A stretch of DNA of 36,303 bases from an uncultured Acidimicrobiales bacterium (GCA_937942965.1 CALDGN010000114.1:1-36303); one strand, 5' to 3'; shown: positions 27,201 through 33,296, numbered from the stretch's first letter. Program-made: numbers and translations. Notes: generated from the letters alone by a model not told the origin.

Positions 27201-30114
27201 TCGAGAGGGTGACACCAGGGTCGAGGTCGGGCGGCGTCGCCACCTCGACCTGAATCGTGACGGACTGACCGCTGGCCAGCACGGCGGCGGTCGGGGTGCA
27301 GGTGACGTCACCGCCGAGGGCGGCGGCGTCGTGGATGCAGGTGCCATCGCCTGCGGGCACGAAGGTTGCCGAGGTGAAGATGACCTCGGGCGGAAGGCTG
27401 TCGATGATGGATACGGCCGACGCGTCACTTGGTCCGTCGTTGCCCGCGATGATCGTGTAAATGAGCGGTGCGCCCGCCGCGATCGGTTCGACGTTGTCGG
27501 TCTTGGCGATCGTGAGCGCGACCTCGCGTGTGATCTCGACGAGGTGATCATCAGAGGCGCCGACCGCGTCCTCGGTCGCCGTGACCGAAGCGGTGTTGTT
27601 GATCGATTGTGGCGTCGTGTCCGACGGCACCAGCGCAGAGATCGTGACGGTCTGGCTCTCCCCCGCTCCGGGAAGCATGTCGGTGAGTTGGCAGGTGACG
27701 CCTTGTGGCGGCGCCGACAGGGTGCAGCCCGGCGACGAGGTTGCCGCATCGAAGACGAGCGGCAGTGGCAAGTTGTCGGTGATGACCGGAGCGGTCGCAA
27801 CCGATGGGCCGTTGTTCGACACCTCGACGGTGAAGCTGACGATCTCGCCCGCATTGATCGTGGCGGGGCCGGTCTTGTCGATCGCAAGGTCGGCGACTCG
27901 AGCGACCGGGTTGTTCACCGCGGACTGGTTGTTGTTCGGGTTGGTCTCGGGCGTGTCGGTTGTGACGGAGGAAGCATTGTTGAGCTCCGCGCCATCGGCG
28001 AGCGTCGGATCGCTGAGCACATCGATGGTGATGATGACGGTCTCGCCCGCAGCAAGCGTGCCGAGGTCACAGGTAAGGAGCGCGGCACCGGAGCACGTCG
28101 AACCGTTGTTCGGAGTGGCCGACACCAGCGTGACACCCGCGGGGAGCACGTCGGAGACGATCGTGCTTTGACCGGTCGATGGGCCGGTGTTCTGGACGGT
28201 GAGGGTGTAGGTGATCGGCACACCAGCGTTCAGGATCCCGGACGGGCCGGTCTTGACGATCGACACATCGGTCGAGCGGACGATCTCGGTCGTCTCGCTT
28301 GCGTCGTTGTTGGTGTCGTCGGGATCGACGGTGTCGCTCGCAACCGAGGCCGTGTTGGTCACCGTGGTGGCGGCAGCATCGGCATCGACGAGCACGGTGA
28401 TCGCAACCGAGTCGGTGCCGCCCGACGCGAGCGGAGAAGCCAACGTGCAGGTGACATCTTGACCCGCTGCAGAACAGCCAGGTCCGGACACGAAGCTCAG
28501 GCCGGTCGGCAGCGTGTCGGTGACGACAGGATTGACGGCCGGCGAGGGTCCGTCGTTGCGAACCTCGACCGTGTAGACGACCTGGTCGCCAGCGGTGACG
28601 GGGTCGACGTCGTCGGTCTTCGAGACGAGCACGAGTTCTGCTGCGGCAACGACGTCGATATCAGCGGAGCCACTGCCGGTGAACGGGTCGCCGGTCGTGG
28701 CTGAGTCGTAGTCGACGAACGCCTCGTTGGTGATCGTCGAGAACTCGGTGCCCGCGTCAACGGTCACGTCGAAGCTCAATGAGTAGGACTCGCCCACGCC
28801 GAGGGTCCCAAGGTCGAAGATGACTTCGCCGGCGACGATTTCGCCCGCGTCTCCATCGACATCATCGGTCTGCGGACCGGTCGGCAAGGTCGGGTGGCTA
28901 TCGAGCGTCAAGCTGTTGTCGACGTAGGTCGTACCCGCGGGCACGACGTCGGTGAGGACAGAGTTCGCCGCCGGGTCGAGGCCGAGGTTCGACGAGCTGA
29001 CCGTGTAGGTGATGACGTCGCCGGGGACGATGTCGCCACCGTTGACGTCGACGGCGGTCTTTTCGAGATCGGTGTCGAGGTCGGGAACGAAGATGTCGAT
29101 GGCGGTAGCCACGACGCCGACGTAGTACCAGTCGCCGGCCGAGGTGTAGTTGACGGTGGCCGCCGACTGGCTGTTCGCGAGCAGGCCGGTGACGTCAGTG
29201 CGAGCGATGTCGAAGCCGAGCTGGTCGACATAGTTCGGCGACTTGTCGTTGAACAGCGCGCCGTCCTTAGAGATACGACTGTTGAAGAAGTTGCCCGCGG
29301 GGTGGGCACCGTCGCTGAGCACGGACCCTTCGAACAGCATTTGGTCACCGCTGTAGCGCTCGTCGCCTTCGTAGACGACCTGGGTGACCTTGGCGGTCAC
29401 GGGACCGACCACGGGCGTGGTGAACCCGTCGACCGTGATCTCGACCGGGTTGCTTGAGTTGACGCGTGCGAAGCCATCGAAGACGGTCAGGTTGCGGAAC
29501 GGCTGCGTCGTGTCTTCGTAGACCACGATCATCGACCAGCCGGCGTGACGTCCGCCGCCCGTCTCGGCCTGGACGTTTCCGAGGAAGTACTCGCCGTTCC
29601 CGGCCGCTTGCACCTCGGAGGTGGCGTCGTAGAACGCTTGGTAGTTCGCGCCGCCATCACTGTCGACCACTCCTGCGGTCACGGTCTGATAGCTCCCGCC
29701 GGGAACTTGCAAGAGCGCCTGGTTGCGGGCACCGTCGCTGCTTCGGGCACCCCAGTACAAGCCGGCGAAGAGCACGTTCGCACCTGCGGGCAGCGAGAGT
29801 GTCGACGCGGACGAGTTGAAGGTCGAACCATCGACGTCCTGGTCGACGTAGATCATCGAGTAGTTGTTGTTCGCCTGGTTGTTGCCGCTGGTTTGGGTGG
29901 TGGCGCAGTCGCCGCCGGGCGGGCAGGTCAACAAGGTGTTACCGATGAAGTCGATGTCGCCTCGAACGTTGGTGCCGAACCGTTCGGCGGGCGCGTCGTA
30001 AAGCTGGGCGGCGGCTTGGTCAGCGGGGCCAACGAACGTGAGGGTTGCGAGCATCGAGCACGCGAGGAACGCCACGACAGCGGTTCGGATCGTGCGCGAG
30101 GAGAAACTCGGCAT
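15196..30114 (-). CDS. Giant secreted DUF11-repeat cell-surface protein with LALTG sorting signal (~4972 aa)
   Basis: Uninterrupted ORF 15196..30174; ATG at 30114 with AGGGAG SD. Signal peptide MPSFSSRTIRTAVVAFLACSMLATLTFVGPADQAAAQ; about 36 units of x(A/T)DLxxxKTxxPxPVxAGxxxTYTxxVxNxGPSxAxxxxVxDxLP...NTAxVxxxxxDPxxxNN; C-term LALTGGQANLAIAISSLFFLAGGALVINDRRRRRDDEVS. Confidence 0.95.
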   Translation of the reverse strand: MPSFSSRTIRTAVVAFLACSMLATLTFVGPADQAAAQLYDAPAERFGTNVRGDIDFIGNTLLTCPPGGDCATTQTSGNNQANNNYSMIYVDQDVDGSTFNSSASTLSLPAGANVLFAGLYWGARSSDGARNQALLQVPGGSYQTVTAGVVDSDGGANYQAFYDATSEVQAAGNGEYFLGNVQAETGGGRHAGWSMIVVYEDTTQPFRNLTVFDGFARVNSSNPVEITVDGFTTPVVGPVTAKVTQVVYEGDERYSGDQMLFEGSVLSDGAHPAGNFFNSRISKDGALFNDKSPNYVDQLGFDIARTDVTGLLANSQSAATVNYTSAGDWYYVGVVATAIDIFVPDLDTDLEKTAVDVNGGDIVPGDVITYTVSSSNLGLDPAANSVLTDVVPAGTTYVDNSLTLDSHPTLPTGPQTDDVDGDAGEIVAGEVIFDLGTLGVGESYSLSFDVTVDAGTEFSTITNEAFVDYDSATTGDPFTGSGSADIDVVAAAELVLVSKTDDVDPVTAGDQVVYTVEVRNDGPSPAVNPVVTDTLPTGLSFVSGPGCSAAGQDVTCTLASPLASGGTDSVAITVLVDADAAATTVTNTASVASDTVDPDDTNNDASETTEIVRSTDVSIVKTGPSGILNAGVPITYTLTVQNTGPSTGQSTIVSDVLPAGVTLVSATPNNGSTCSGAALLTCDLGTLAAGETVIITIDVLSDPTLADGAELNNASSVTTDTPETNPNNNQSAVNNPVARVADLAIDKTGPATINAGEIVSFTVEVSNNGPSVATAPVITDNLPLPLVFDAATSSPGCTLSAPPQGVTCQLTDMLPGAGESQTVTISALVPSDTTPQSINNTASVTATEDAVGASDDHLVEITREVALTIAKTDNVEPIAAGAPLIYTIIAGNDGPSDASAVSIIDSLPPEVIFTSATFVPAGDGTCIHDAAALGGDVTCTPTAAVLASGQSVTIQVEVATPPDLDPGVTLSNTATVTATEDPVGATAVETTNSINEVNLSIGKIVTPSPVRAGEDVTYTVTFLNEGPSDADNAQIVDTLPAEVSHVSSTSPDGVCSHDGSLAGGDVTCTFGTIAPNQTVTVTIVATVDASTPDDSLATNTVSGTADAATEVTGDAVVNVQREADLAIVKTVAPDPVVAGQNLTYTLTVDNLGPSDATTAAVLDPLPAGLTVVSLPAGCTDAAGTITCDLGIIEASTTEILTIEVTVDASVQPGIDLLPNTATVSADEPDPDPGNNESTVPVDVTADVGLSLTKVDNVDPVTAGELVIYTLEAGNAGPSDADGVTITDTPPAGLTFDPLNSSANCVDNAGTIECDLGLIAPGGTDSVNLAFTVDAAAPDGTVTNSATVTSDEDAVGVAATEDTTIERRADTAVVKTASPEPVVPGTPITYTFVVSNNGPSTAANTQLVDVLPSSLAFVSVDDANCSHDGALAGGTLTCTLGDLAPDAEVTIVVEADVDDATTASIANTATVSSDTADPNTDNDSSTTDTPVTPQADVSITKTDLADPVVAGQSIGWTLQVDNAGPSASANTIVTDTLPAQVSFSSASGASCTHDGAAFGGLLTCDLATLGAGEGVTITINGTVDAETTSVFAVNEASVTTDTTDTDPANNDANESTAIEADANLSLSKTATPNPVVAGEQVTYTITISNSGPSAAQAVNVNDALPTGVRYNSTTVISGPATCNHDGAADGGTLACGYGTMSPGETRTVEVLVDVLPNATGTVTNNAVASSPTDPTPPSASAPVTVNTSADLVMTEKTHDVNPAIAGQGLVWTIAIRNDGPSDAVNAEITDLLPSGVTYDDAGSTAACSEAAGTVTCPVGTLAPGETASVEIAVVVDPGELGPIDNTASTSSSTTDPDPGNNSESESTTIEQQSQVSLVKTSSPDPVVAGEQITYTIVAENGGPSIAANAVLTDPLPTGTEFVSAPGCTEAAGLVTCALGDLAVDVPVTVTITVDTDPALFDGSAIVNVASIDWDGNGDPVNAPTSTDVIREADLAITKVDRENEVAAGTDIVWDLTVTNNGSSDATNVVVTDTLPPDTTFNAAASSAECSAAGVVVTCLLPAVTVDTPGALVIAATVDSLVAPGTVLTNEASVSADETDPISGNNTDTEDTVITQVNDLAIAKSATPEPVVAGEQVTWTITVSNNGPSNATNITIQDQLPAGVTFAGGEFTCNDLPNGAPAALVTCTIPGVAAGDSVDLTIVGDIDANLVGGDTFENSVAITGYDGTDPNLDNNDAIAPSTIDRNAGLMLTKSAAPASVVAGEDITWTLTLTNDGPSSASSVTLTDALPAGVTFVSLDVVSGVADCAEAAGTINCDVGTAPTRSLNVGDTVVVEVVATTDADLADGASIDNTANAASPDDADGAEGASSTPVTRSADVSVTKTALPDPVVAGETVDYLITVENAGPSEATNVVVNDTLPAGVTWASGDCTPNGQTVECSAGTIAADGSAVFSFTANVAFDLADGAQVTNNAVVTATETDPNPDNDDDSATSNIDREADLSIVKDDGDATVTAGEIVSYTMTVANAGPSQASGIEVTDAVPANTTFDVDASTPGCSVAAGIVTCPVAGPIDPGDDGSVIIAFVVDDDLAPGSTITNTASVAGNETDPVTGNDTDGDTTPVVTSADVSIIKDSVETTAVAGSTLTWTLAVTNAGPSQAADVQVTDSLPAGLTVLNVDRAECDNSVSCTFPTLDVGETIDIAIETAVDSNQTDALFNDASVTSSTPDPDPTDNISPEVEVPVGLVADLVIEKSSAPDPVVPGAPITYTIVVTNNGPSDVVGASMTDTTPPEVVEPTASCAVDVADGTCVETTIFPETSFAIDLVAGASATITIEGTVDPAAVAGFVNTANVTAPVGVTDPDLTNNTDDDGDPGTPSVVTDLRVVKTSTPDPATAGEAISYEIVVTNDGPSRAVGASITDPLPDAVLSPSLSCTVAPEDGTCSAALNGSVIEGVFSLDPGASLTIAVDGTVDASATGTLSNTATVVPGPNASDPTPGNNSSTDTNPLDTEADLSVTKTADAARVTAGETISWTVVVGNAGPSMAVDVEVTDTLPAGLTLVSEPANCTNGVCDIDAIDPGEMVELAFETLVAADVTGSITNAVTVTSATTDPVPANNNDETPAVPVDVITDLSIVKTSAPDPLISGESITYTLVVANEGPSDAVGAVVSDPVPAAVLGATATCALVPAGTSCTIDSSDPAEATLDIPVGSSVRVQVTGTIDPAFEGALTNTASVAPGPGATDPDDGDDTSTNVNPSLGEADLSITKTSTPDPIVAGEGITYELVVTNGGPSSVSGAVVRDVLPAEVSGAAATCAAVAPNTCSAAAVAGVVDASVSLAPGASATITIDGTVAADATGTLTNTATVEPPAGVTDPNPANDEATDEATLTAIADVYVTKSANASVAVAGENVSWTITVGNNGPSTATDIVVTDSLPAGLTLVAEPANCADGVCSIASLAPGQEVEIVLETAIDSDITDPITNQVVVEAATPDPEPGNDADSTDPLPIDVVTDLALVKTSAPDPLVAGEEIVYTIVVTNNGPSDSIGATVTDDVPEDVLGAIARCADVVAAAACTVDSQDPAAFTLDIPAGVSVSVEIAGTIDPASDGSLENTASVAAGPNDTDPTPGNNTDTNINPSIGEADLSIVKTSTPAPVVAGEGITYEIVVTNSGPSAVSGATVTDVLPSEISGVSVSCAAVAPDTCSATADAGVVDAMLSLAPGASATITVDGTVDPSLTGTLTNTATVEPPAGVTDPNPDNDESTDETTVTAIADVYVTKSADAATVTAGETLSWTITVGNNGPSTATDVVVSDALPAGVTLVSEPANCTDGVCSVASLAPGQELEIVLETAVAPSVTDPITNQVTVVAATPDPDSGNDVDATDPVPVDVVTDLALIKTSAPDPLVAGEEIIYTLVVTNNGPSDSVSASVIDAVPADVLGAVARCVDVVASAACTVVSSDPAEFTLDIPSGASVTIEIAGTIDPASDGSLENTATVTPGPNDTDPTLANNSDTNVNPSVGEADLSITKTVIGDVVAGETVTYEIVVTNDGPSLADGAIVTDVLPAALSDASASCAVAAPDTCSADVVAQTVTATVALAPGASATITVEALLDDAATGTLANTATVEPPIGVTDPDLTDDSATDETPVTLSADLSVRKNALADSVVAGETLSWRVTVANAGPSTATGIEVTDTLPAGVTLVAEPANCTDGVCSIASLAPGQEIDLVFETLVDSSTTGSLVNEASVTADTPDPDLTNDSTATEPVPVTLVTDLALAKSSTPDPLISGEAIVYTIAVTNNGPSDAVGATVTDPVPAAVLDAIASCADVAAGAACSVDGSDPAAFTLDIPAGSTVSVQVAGTIDPAFDGALENTATVVVGPGATDPAPGNNSDTNVNPSLGETDLTVTKSSSPDVLVPGEAVTYTVTVTNDGPSQANGVRVLDLVPAAVLAPSASCATDAPNACTTEVNGAEVTASADLAPGASATITISGTIDPTVAGDITNTATVTPPTGFTDPDLTGNTATDVAPTAPSADLVVEKRPAVTEVLGGDTMTWTVVVRNDGPSDAVGVELTDALPAGLSLSDEPELCSGGVCQLGTIAAGTSVALEFETVVDGNAPSPLVNRATATSPTDDPDPTNNEGTSVEVPVIRSTDLSVTKTSAPNPATAGQPIVYTITVTNDGPSDAVGATIIDTIPEAITDVSVACGALPAAGACAVEIVDGQVLGTVDLASGTSVTIVLDATVRSSATDGVANTVQVEPGPNAVDPAPGDNTAIDTNATLGEVDLAIDVTVSDEVPEVGDTISWELVITNNGPSDVSNAQVFDQLPEGVSQVSWVCGEIVGLAGCGDGDGDGGLDLSLDLTAGSSITIVVNAVVTSPDAELTYVVSVTPPAGIIDVAPADNEDEVTVVTPPPLTPAVPRAVPLEFPNITNAPDTDAPPNPQVADEAPPTSLALTGGQANLAIAISSLFFLAGGALVINDRRRRRDDEVS
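15301..15315 (-). other. Class E-type sortase motif LALTG
   Basis: LALTG followed by hydrophobic segment and RRRRR tail, at the C-terminus of the giant protein. Confidence 0.8.
15500..20760 (-). repeat. In-frame higher-order repeat: (A-B-C) x4 + A-B of DUF11 domains
   Basis: Anchor preceding (G)EADLS/EVDLA recurs at 15833, 16970, 18101, 19235, 20369 (intervals 1137, 1131, 1134, 1134 bp, all multiples of 3). Unit order VTDLALVKTSAPDPL (A), GEADLSITKTSTPDP (B), IADVYVTKSA..SWT (C). Confidence 0.85.
20760..29100 (-). repeat. Tandem single-domain DUF11 array, about 22 units of ~115-120 codons
   Basis: Recurring motif series read from the translated ORF, from VPDLDTDLEKTAVD to ITDLSIVKTSAPDP, with divergent unit sequences and no strong period above one domain. 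Confidence 0.85.
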
Positions 30115-30176
30115 TGGGGGCTCCCTGGTGTGGTCGTGCAGGGTTGCAATTGCATGGCGCGAGGAGGGTCGCAAAT

Positions 30177-30201
30177 GTTGACAAAGTCAACAAAAGTCAA
30201 G
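30177..30201 (-). promoter_or_regulatory. Candidate operator/promoter element of giant gene
   Basis: Perfect inverted repeat GTTGAC-AAA-GTCAAC (30177-30191) followed by an extra GTCAA half-site (30196-30200); minus strand reads CTTGACTTTTGTTGACTTTGTCAAC, 63-87 nt upstream of the ATG. Confidence 0.5.
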
Positions 30202-30327
30202 AGTAGTGCGCAGTGAGCCCGCTATTCGGATTCTGCAACATCCGTCTCAACCACACACAGTGTGCACATGAGCGCGCAGAATGACCACATCTTGGGGAAG
30301 TTTGCTTAGGCGGCGTCGCCTGTTGTC

Positions 30328-32586
30328 CTAGTTCTTGGCCGCCACCATCTGCTCGGGGCGCCCGGCGATCACACCGTCAGCACCACGCCCGATCAGCTCG
30401 CGATAGAACGCTTCGTTCTCTTGCGACGCAGCGTCGTCGGGCCATACCCAGACCTCGAGACCTTGCTCGTGGGCGGTCGCGATCCGCTCCGCCGTCGCGA
30501 CCTCGAGGCCTTGCGCAAACGGCGGGATCTGCACGATGCGGAAATGCTCTTCGAGTTCGGTGCCGAGCAGCACCCATTCCGTCAGCCGGTCGAGACCGGG
30601 ACTCACGTCGACGGTCGGCGCCAGTTCGTGGAAGCGGTCGACGATGCCGTCATCGAACGACACAACCACGGTCGAGTCGAGGCGACCGAGATCGGTGAGC
30701 TCGACAGCGAGCGCCTCAGCCACGGCAAGTGCTTGGTCACCCTCGCCCTTGATCTCGATGTCGAGTGGGAGCGCAGGGAATCGCTCTGCGACCTCGCGCA
30801 GCGTTGCGACCGAGAAGTCATCAGCTGAGTAGCCGTTCGGTGGTTCCTTGTCGCCGGTGCGGACACCTCGCCACAGGTAGTCGGCATCGGGGAGGTCCCG
30901 GCATGGCCAACACGCAGGCGAGAACCAGTACGCATTGTCGAGCTGGTCCAGTTCCTCGTACGTCAGATCTGCGATCAGCCCAGTGCTATTCGTCGTGCCG
31001 TCAACGGTGAGGTCGTGCTGCACGACGACGACGCCATCAGCGGTGGTCAACACGTCGAGTTCGAGGACGTCAACGCCCGCGGCGACCGCTTCGCCGTAGG
31101 CGAACAGGGTCGAGTGCGGCGCGGCTTGATCGCCACCGGCGTGCGCGATCGCGAGCACGTCGTCGCGGGCCAGCAGGTCATCGATCGAGGCGGCTTCGCC
31201 TTGGCCGGACTCGGTACACCCATCGACGGCTGGCTCACCGGCAAAGCGCCCGTTGAAGAACCGAAGCAGATCCGGAATGGCCGCCCCGGTCGTCAGCACG
31301 CCTGCGTGGCTCTGCCCGGGATAGACGATGCGCTCGGTCGCTGCCTGATCATCGAATGCACAGAGCTGCGAGAAGAGGGTCGCCGACGTTTCAACCGGGA
31401 TCTGCTCGTCCTCGCCGCCGTGGATGATCAGCAGCGGCTGGAGCACGGGCAACTGATTCGTGTCCTGGGCTTCGATGGCGGGACCCCACGTCGGCAGGGC
31501 GAATGGATCATCGACCTTGGTGATCTCTTCGTACGCCAGGCCGTTGTAGACGTCGAAGATCTCGCCGGTGCAGCCGGTCTCGACCACGTCGAGCTGGGCG
31601 AGCGCCGAGTCGGTGAAGACCTCGCTCAAGTCGATATCGGGATACGCAGCGGCGAGGCCAGCTGACGTCATCACCAGGTAGCCCTGGAAGTCACCGCCGA
31701 CCAGCGAGTCGCCCAGGTCGCTCATCTGCGACGGCGGTGCGCCAGCGACGGTGCCGATGAGTTCGAGCTCTGGCGCATAGGTCGGTTGCAGCTGCGCGGT
31801 GAACATCGCCGCATGCCCGCCTTGAGAGTGACCGAACGCGATCCATTCGGTCGTCACGGGAAGATCCATCTGTTGGACGGCCCGCACTGAGTCGAGCACC
31901 GAGTGCGCTTCGCTGGCACCAACGACGTAGGGATGCGTGCCGGGCGTGCCGAGACCCTCGTAGTCAGTGGCCACGACGGCGAAGCCGAAGCTGGTGAGGG
32001 CGTCGGCGAGCTGGTCGCCTTCGGCATTGATGCTGGGCGCACACGTGTCACCGAGACCCGTCGTGCCGTGGGCCCAGGCGATGAGGGGCCAGCCCCCGGC
32101 CGGCGCTTCGCCGGCGGGAAGGCGAACGAACCCGGACACGGCGACGTTGTCGCCGATCGCGGAGGTCGAGTGATAGAGGATGCGGGCACCTTCACCCGTG
32201 TCGAGAGCGAGCGGTTCGACATCGATCAGCTCACCAGGCGCTCCTGCCGGGAGCGGCTGAGGGACTTCGAGCTCGCCGGGCGCGTCGTAGGAAGCGGCGC
32301 TCGTCGAGCCGTCACTGGAACTGCTCTCGTCGGCCACATCGGAGTCGGTGTCGCTCGACACATCTGCGCTCTCGTCCGATGCGCTCGCTGCCTCTTCGGA
32401 AGTGGCGTCCTCGGTACCAGCTTCGGTCGCTTCGTCGGCGACTTCTTCCGCAGTGGCTTCGGGGTCCGCCACGGGCTCGGAAGTTTCGCCGCTCGAGCCG
32501 CACGCGGCGGTGAACAGTACGACGGCGAGCACGAGCCAACCGGCTCGAGTCACGGTCAAGAAGCGAGCGCCCAGGGGATGCGACAT
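30328..32586 (-). CDS. Lipoprotein: secretory lipase-type alpha/beta hydrolase fused to GDPD-like domain
   Basis: Lipobox FTAAC; acidic Ala/Ser/Glu/Asp linker; lipase nucleophile IAFGHSQGGHAAMF, IIHGGEDEQIPVE, GQSHAG; C-terminal AIAHAGGDQAAPHSTLFAYGEAVAAGVDVLELDVLTTADGVVVVQHDLTVDGTTNSTG and PLDIEIKG. Confidence 0.88.
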   Translation of the reverse strand: MSHPLGARFLTVTRAGWLVLAVVLFTAACGSSGETSEPVADPEATAEEVADEATEAGTEDATSEEAASASDESADVSSDTDSDVADESSSSDGSTSAASYDAPGELEVPQPLPAGAPGELIDVEPLALDTGEGARILYHSTSAIGDNVAVSGFVRLPAGEAPAGGWPLIAWAHGTTGLGDTCAPSINAEGDQLADALTSFGFAVVATDYEGLGTPGTHPYVVGASEAHSVLDSVRAVQQMDLPVTTEWIAFGHSQGGHAAMFTAQLQPTYAPELELIGTVAGAPPSQMSDLGDSLVGGDFQGYLVMTSAGLAAAYPDIDLSEVFTDSALAQLDVVETGCTGEIFDVYNGLAYEEITKVDDPFALPTWGPAIEAQDTNQLPVLQPLLIIHGGEDEQIPVETSATLFSQLCAFDDQAATERIVYPGQSHAGVLTTGAAIPDLLRFFNGRFAGEPAVDGCTESGQGEAASIDDLLARDDVLAIAHAGGDQAAPHSTLFAYGEAVAAGVDVLELDVLTTADGVVVVQHDLTVDGTTNSTGLIADLTYEELDQLDNAYWFSPACWPCRDLPDADYLWRGVRTGDKEPPNGYSADDFSVATLREVAERFPALPLDIEIKGEGDQALAVAEALAVELTDLGRLDSTVVVSFDDGIVDRFHELAPTVDVSPGLDRLTEWVLLGTELEEHFRIVQIPPFAQGLEVATAERIATAHEQGLEVWVWPDDAASQENEAFYRELIGRGADGVIAGRPEQMVAAKN

Positions 32587-32760
32587 GCCCCGAAGCTAGC
32601 CCCGTATTGCGGAACGATGACGATCGGTGCAACGGGGAAGATGCGCTGGCGCCCCCGGGTTTCCCTTGCCTAACGAGCCCGTTTCTTGCCGGTGGTTCCC
32701 CTCCCTCTGTCATCGGCTGGAAACGGCGCCTCGTGCTCGGCCCACCCGACAACGTTCTGG

Positions 32761-32793
32761 GGCACCCGGTCCATGGCAGAGGGTCCGGGTGCC
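32761..32793. terminator. Probable terminator of nitrobindin-like gene
   Basis: 9-bp inverted repeat GGCACCCGG (32761-32769) / CCGGGTGCC (32785-32793) just 3' of the minus-strand gene ending at 32826. Confidence 0.55.
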
Positions 32794-32825
32794 TCAACTA
32801 TTTGGCCAGCACCTTGGCGCTGCGC

Positions 32826-33296
32826 CTAGGACGCGTCGCGGTGGAGCGCGGCCCGCAGATGGTGGGTCAGCGGTTCGCCGACCGCTGCCATCGACACCGT
32901 GTACGCGAGCGCGTCGTCGGTGACTTCGATGGAGCGGACGACATCGGTAACCGACTTCGCCGCGGGTGTCGTATGCACGGCATGCAGCGTGAGATCGAGG
33001 CGGGTTCCAGCGACGCGTCCGCCATGCAGCTCGACGATGCCCGACGGCTGCGACAGCACGAACTCGATGCGCTCCTCGCCGATCGCACGGATGTAGCCCG
33101 TCTCCGCATGCAACGGCTGGCCGGTTTCTGCATGCCGGGTCTTCTGCGAATACGCGAGGAACGGCTTGCCGACGTGACCGAAGGTGACCTCTTCGAGATA
33201 GGTGAACGACTCGATGGTCGGGTACTCGCCCTCGCCCTGCCCTCGCCAGGTGCCGAGTAGAAAGGCGAGCGGGGCGCAGTCCTCATGCAGGTCCAT
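32826..33296 (-). CDS. Nitrobindin-like (THAP4/FABP-type heme-binding) protein
   Basis: MDLHEDCAPLAFLLGTWRGQGEGEYPTIESFTYLEEVTFGHVGKPFLAYSQKT contains the GxWxGxGxGxYPTI signature; start placed at 33296 within ORF 32826..33404. Confidence 0.88.
   Translation of the reverse strand: MDLHEDCAPLAFLLGTWRGQGEGEYPTIESFTYLEEVTFGHVGKPFLAYSQKTRHAETGQPLHAETGYIRAIGEERIEFVLSQPSGIVELHGGRVAGTRLDLTLHAVHTTPAAKSVTDVVRSIEVTDDALAYTVSMAAVGEPLTHHLRAALHRDAS

Noticed and set aside
15521-27253. Series of plus-strand ORFs (e.g. 16193..17284, 23453..24727) in one consistent frame opposite the giant gene
   Set aside because: All lie in the frame where wobble faces wobble (coordinate 2 mod 3), kept open by high GC3 and by the repeat. 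They are repetitive and show no start/SD logic.
25837-28704. 955-aa plus-strand ORF antisense to the giant gene
   Set aside because: Codon-aligned antisense: stops would need sense TTA/CTA/TCA codons, which are rare in this GC-rich gene. Product is Arg/Asp/Gly-rich low-complexity with no domain.
15500-29100. Periodic DNA as CRISPR array, noncoding satellite or NRPS/PKS modules
   Set aside because: Period is ~350 bp (and ~1134 bp), always a multiple of 3, within an open frame encoding DUF11 units; no direct repeat-spacer structure and no A/KS/PCP motifs.
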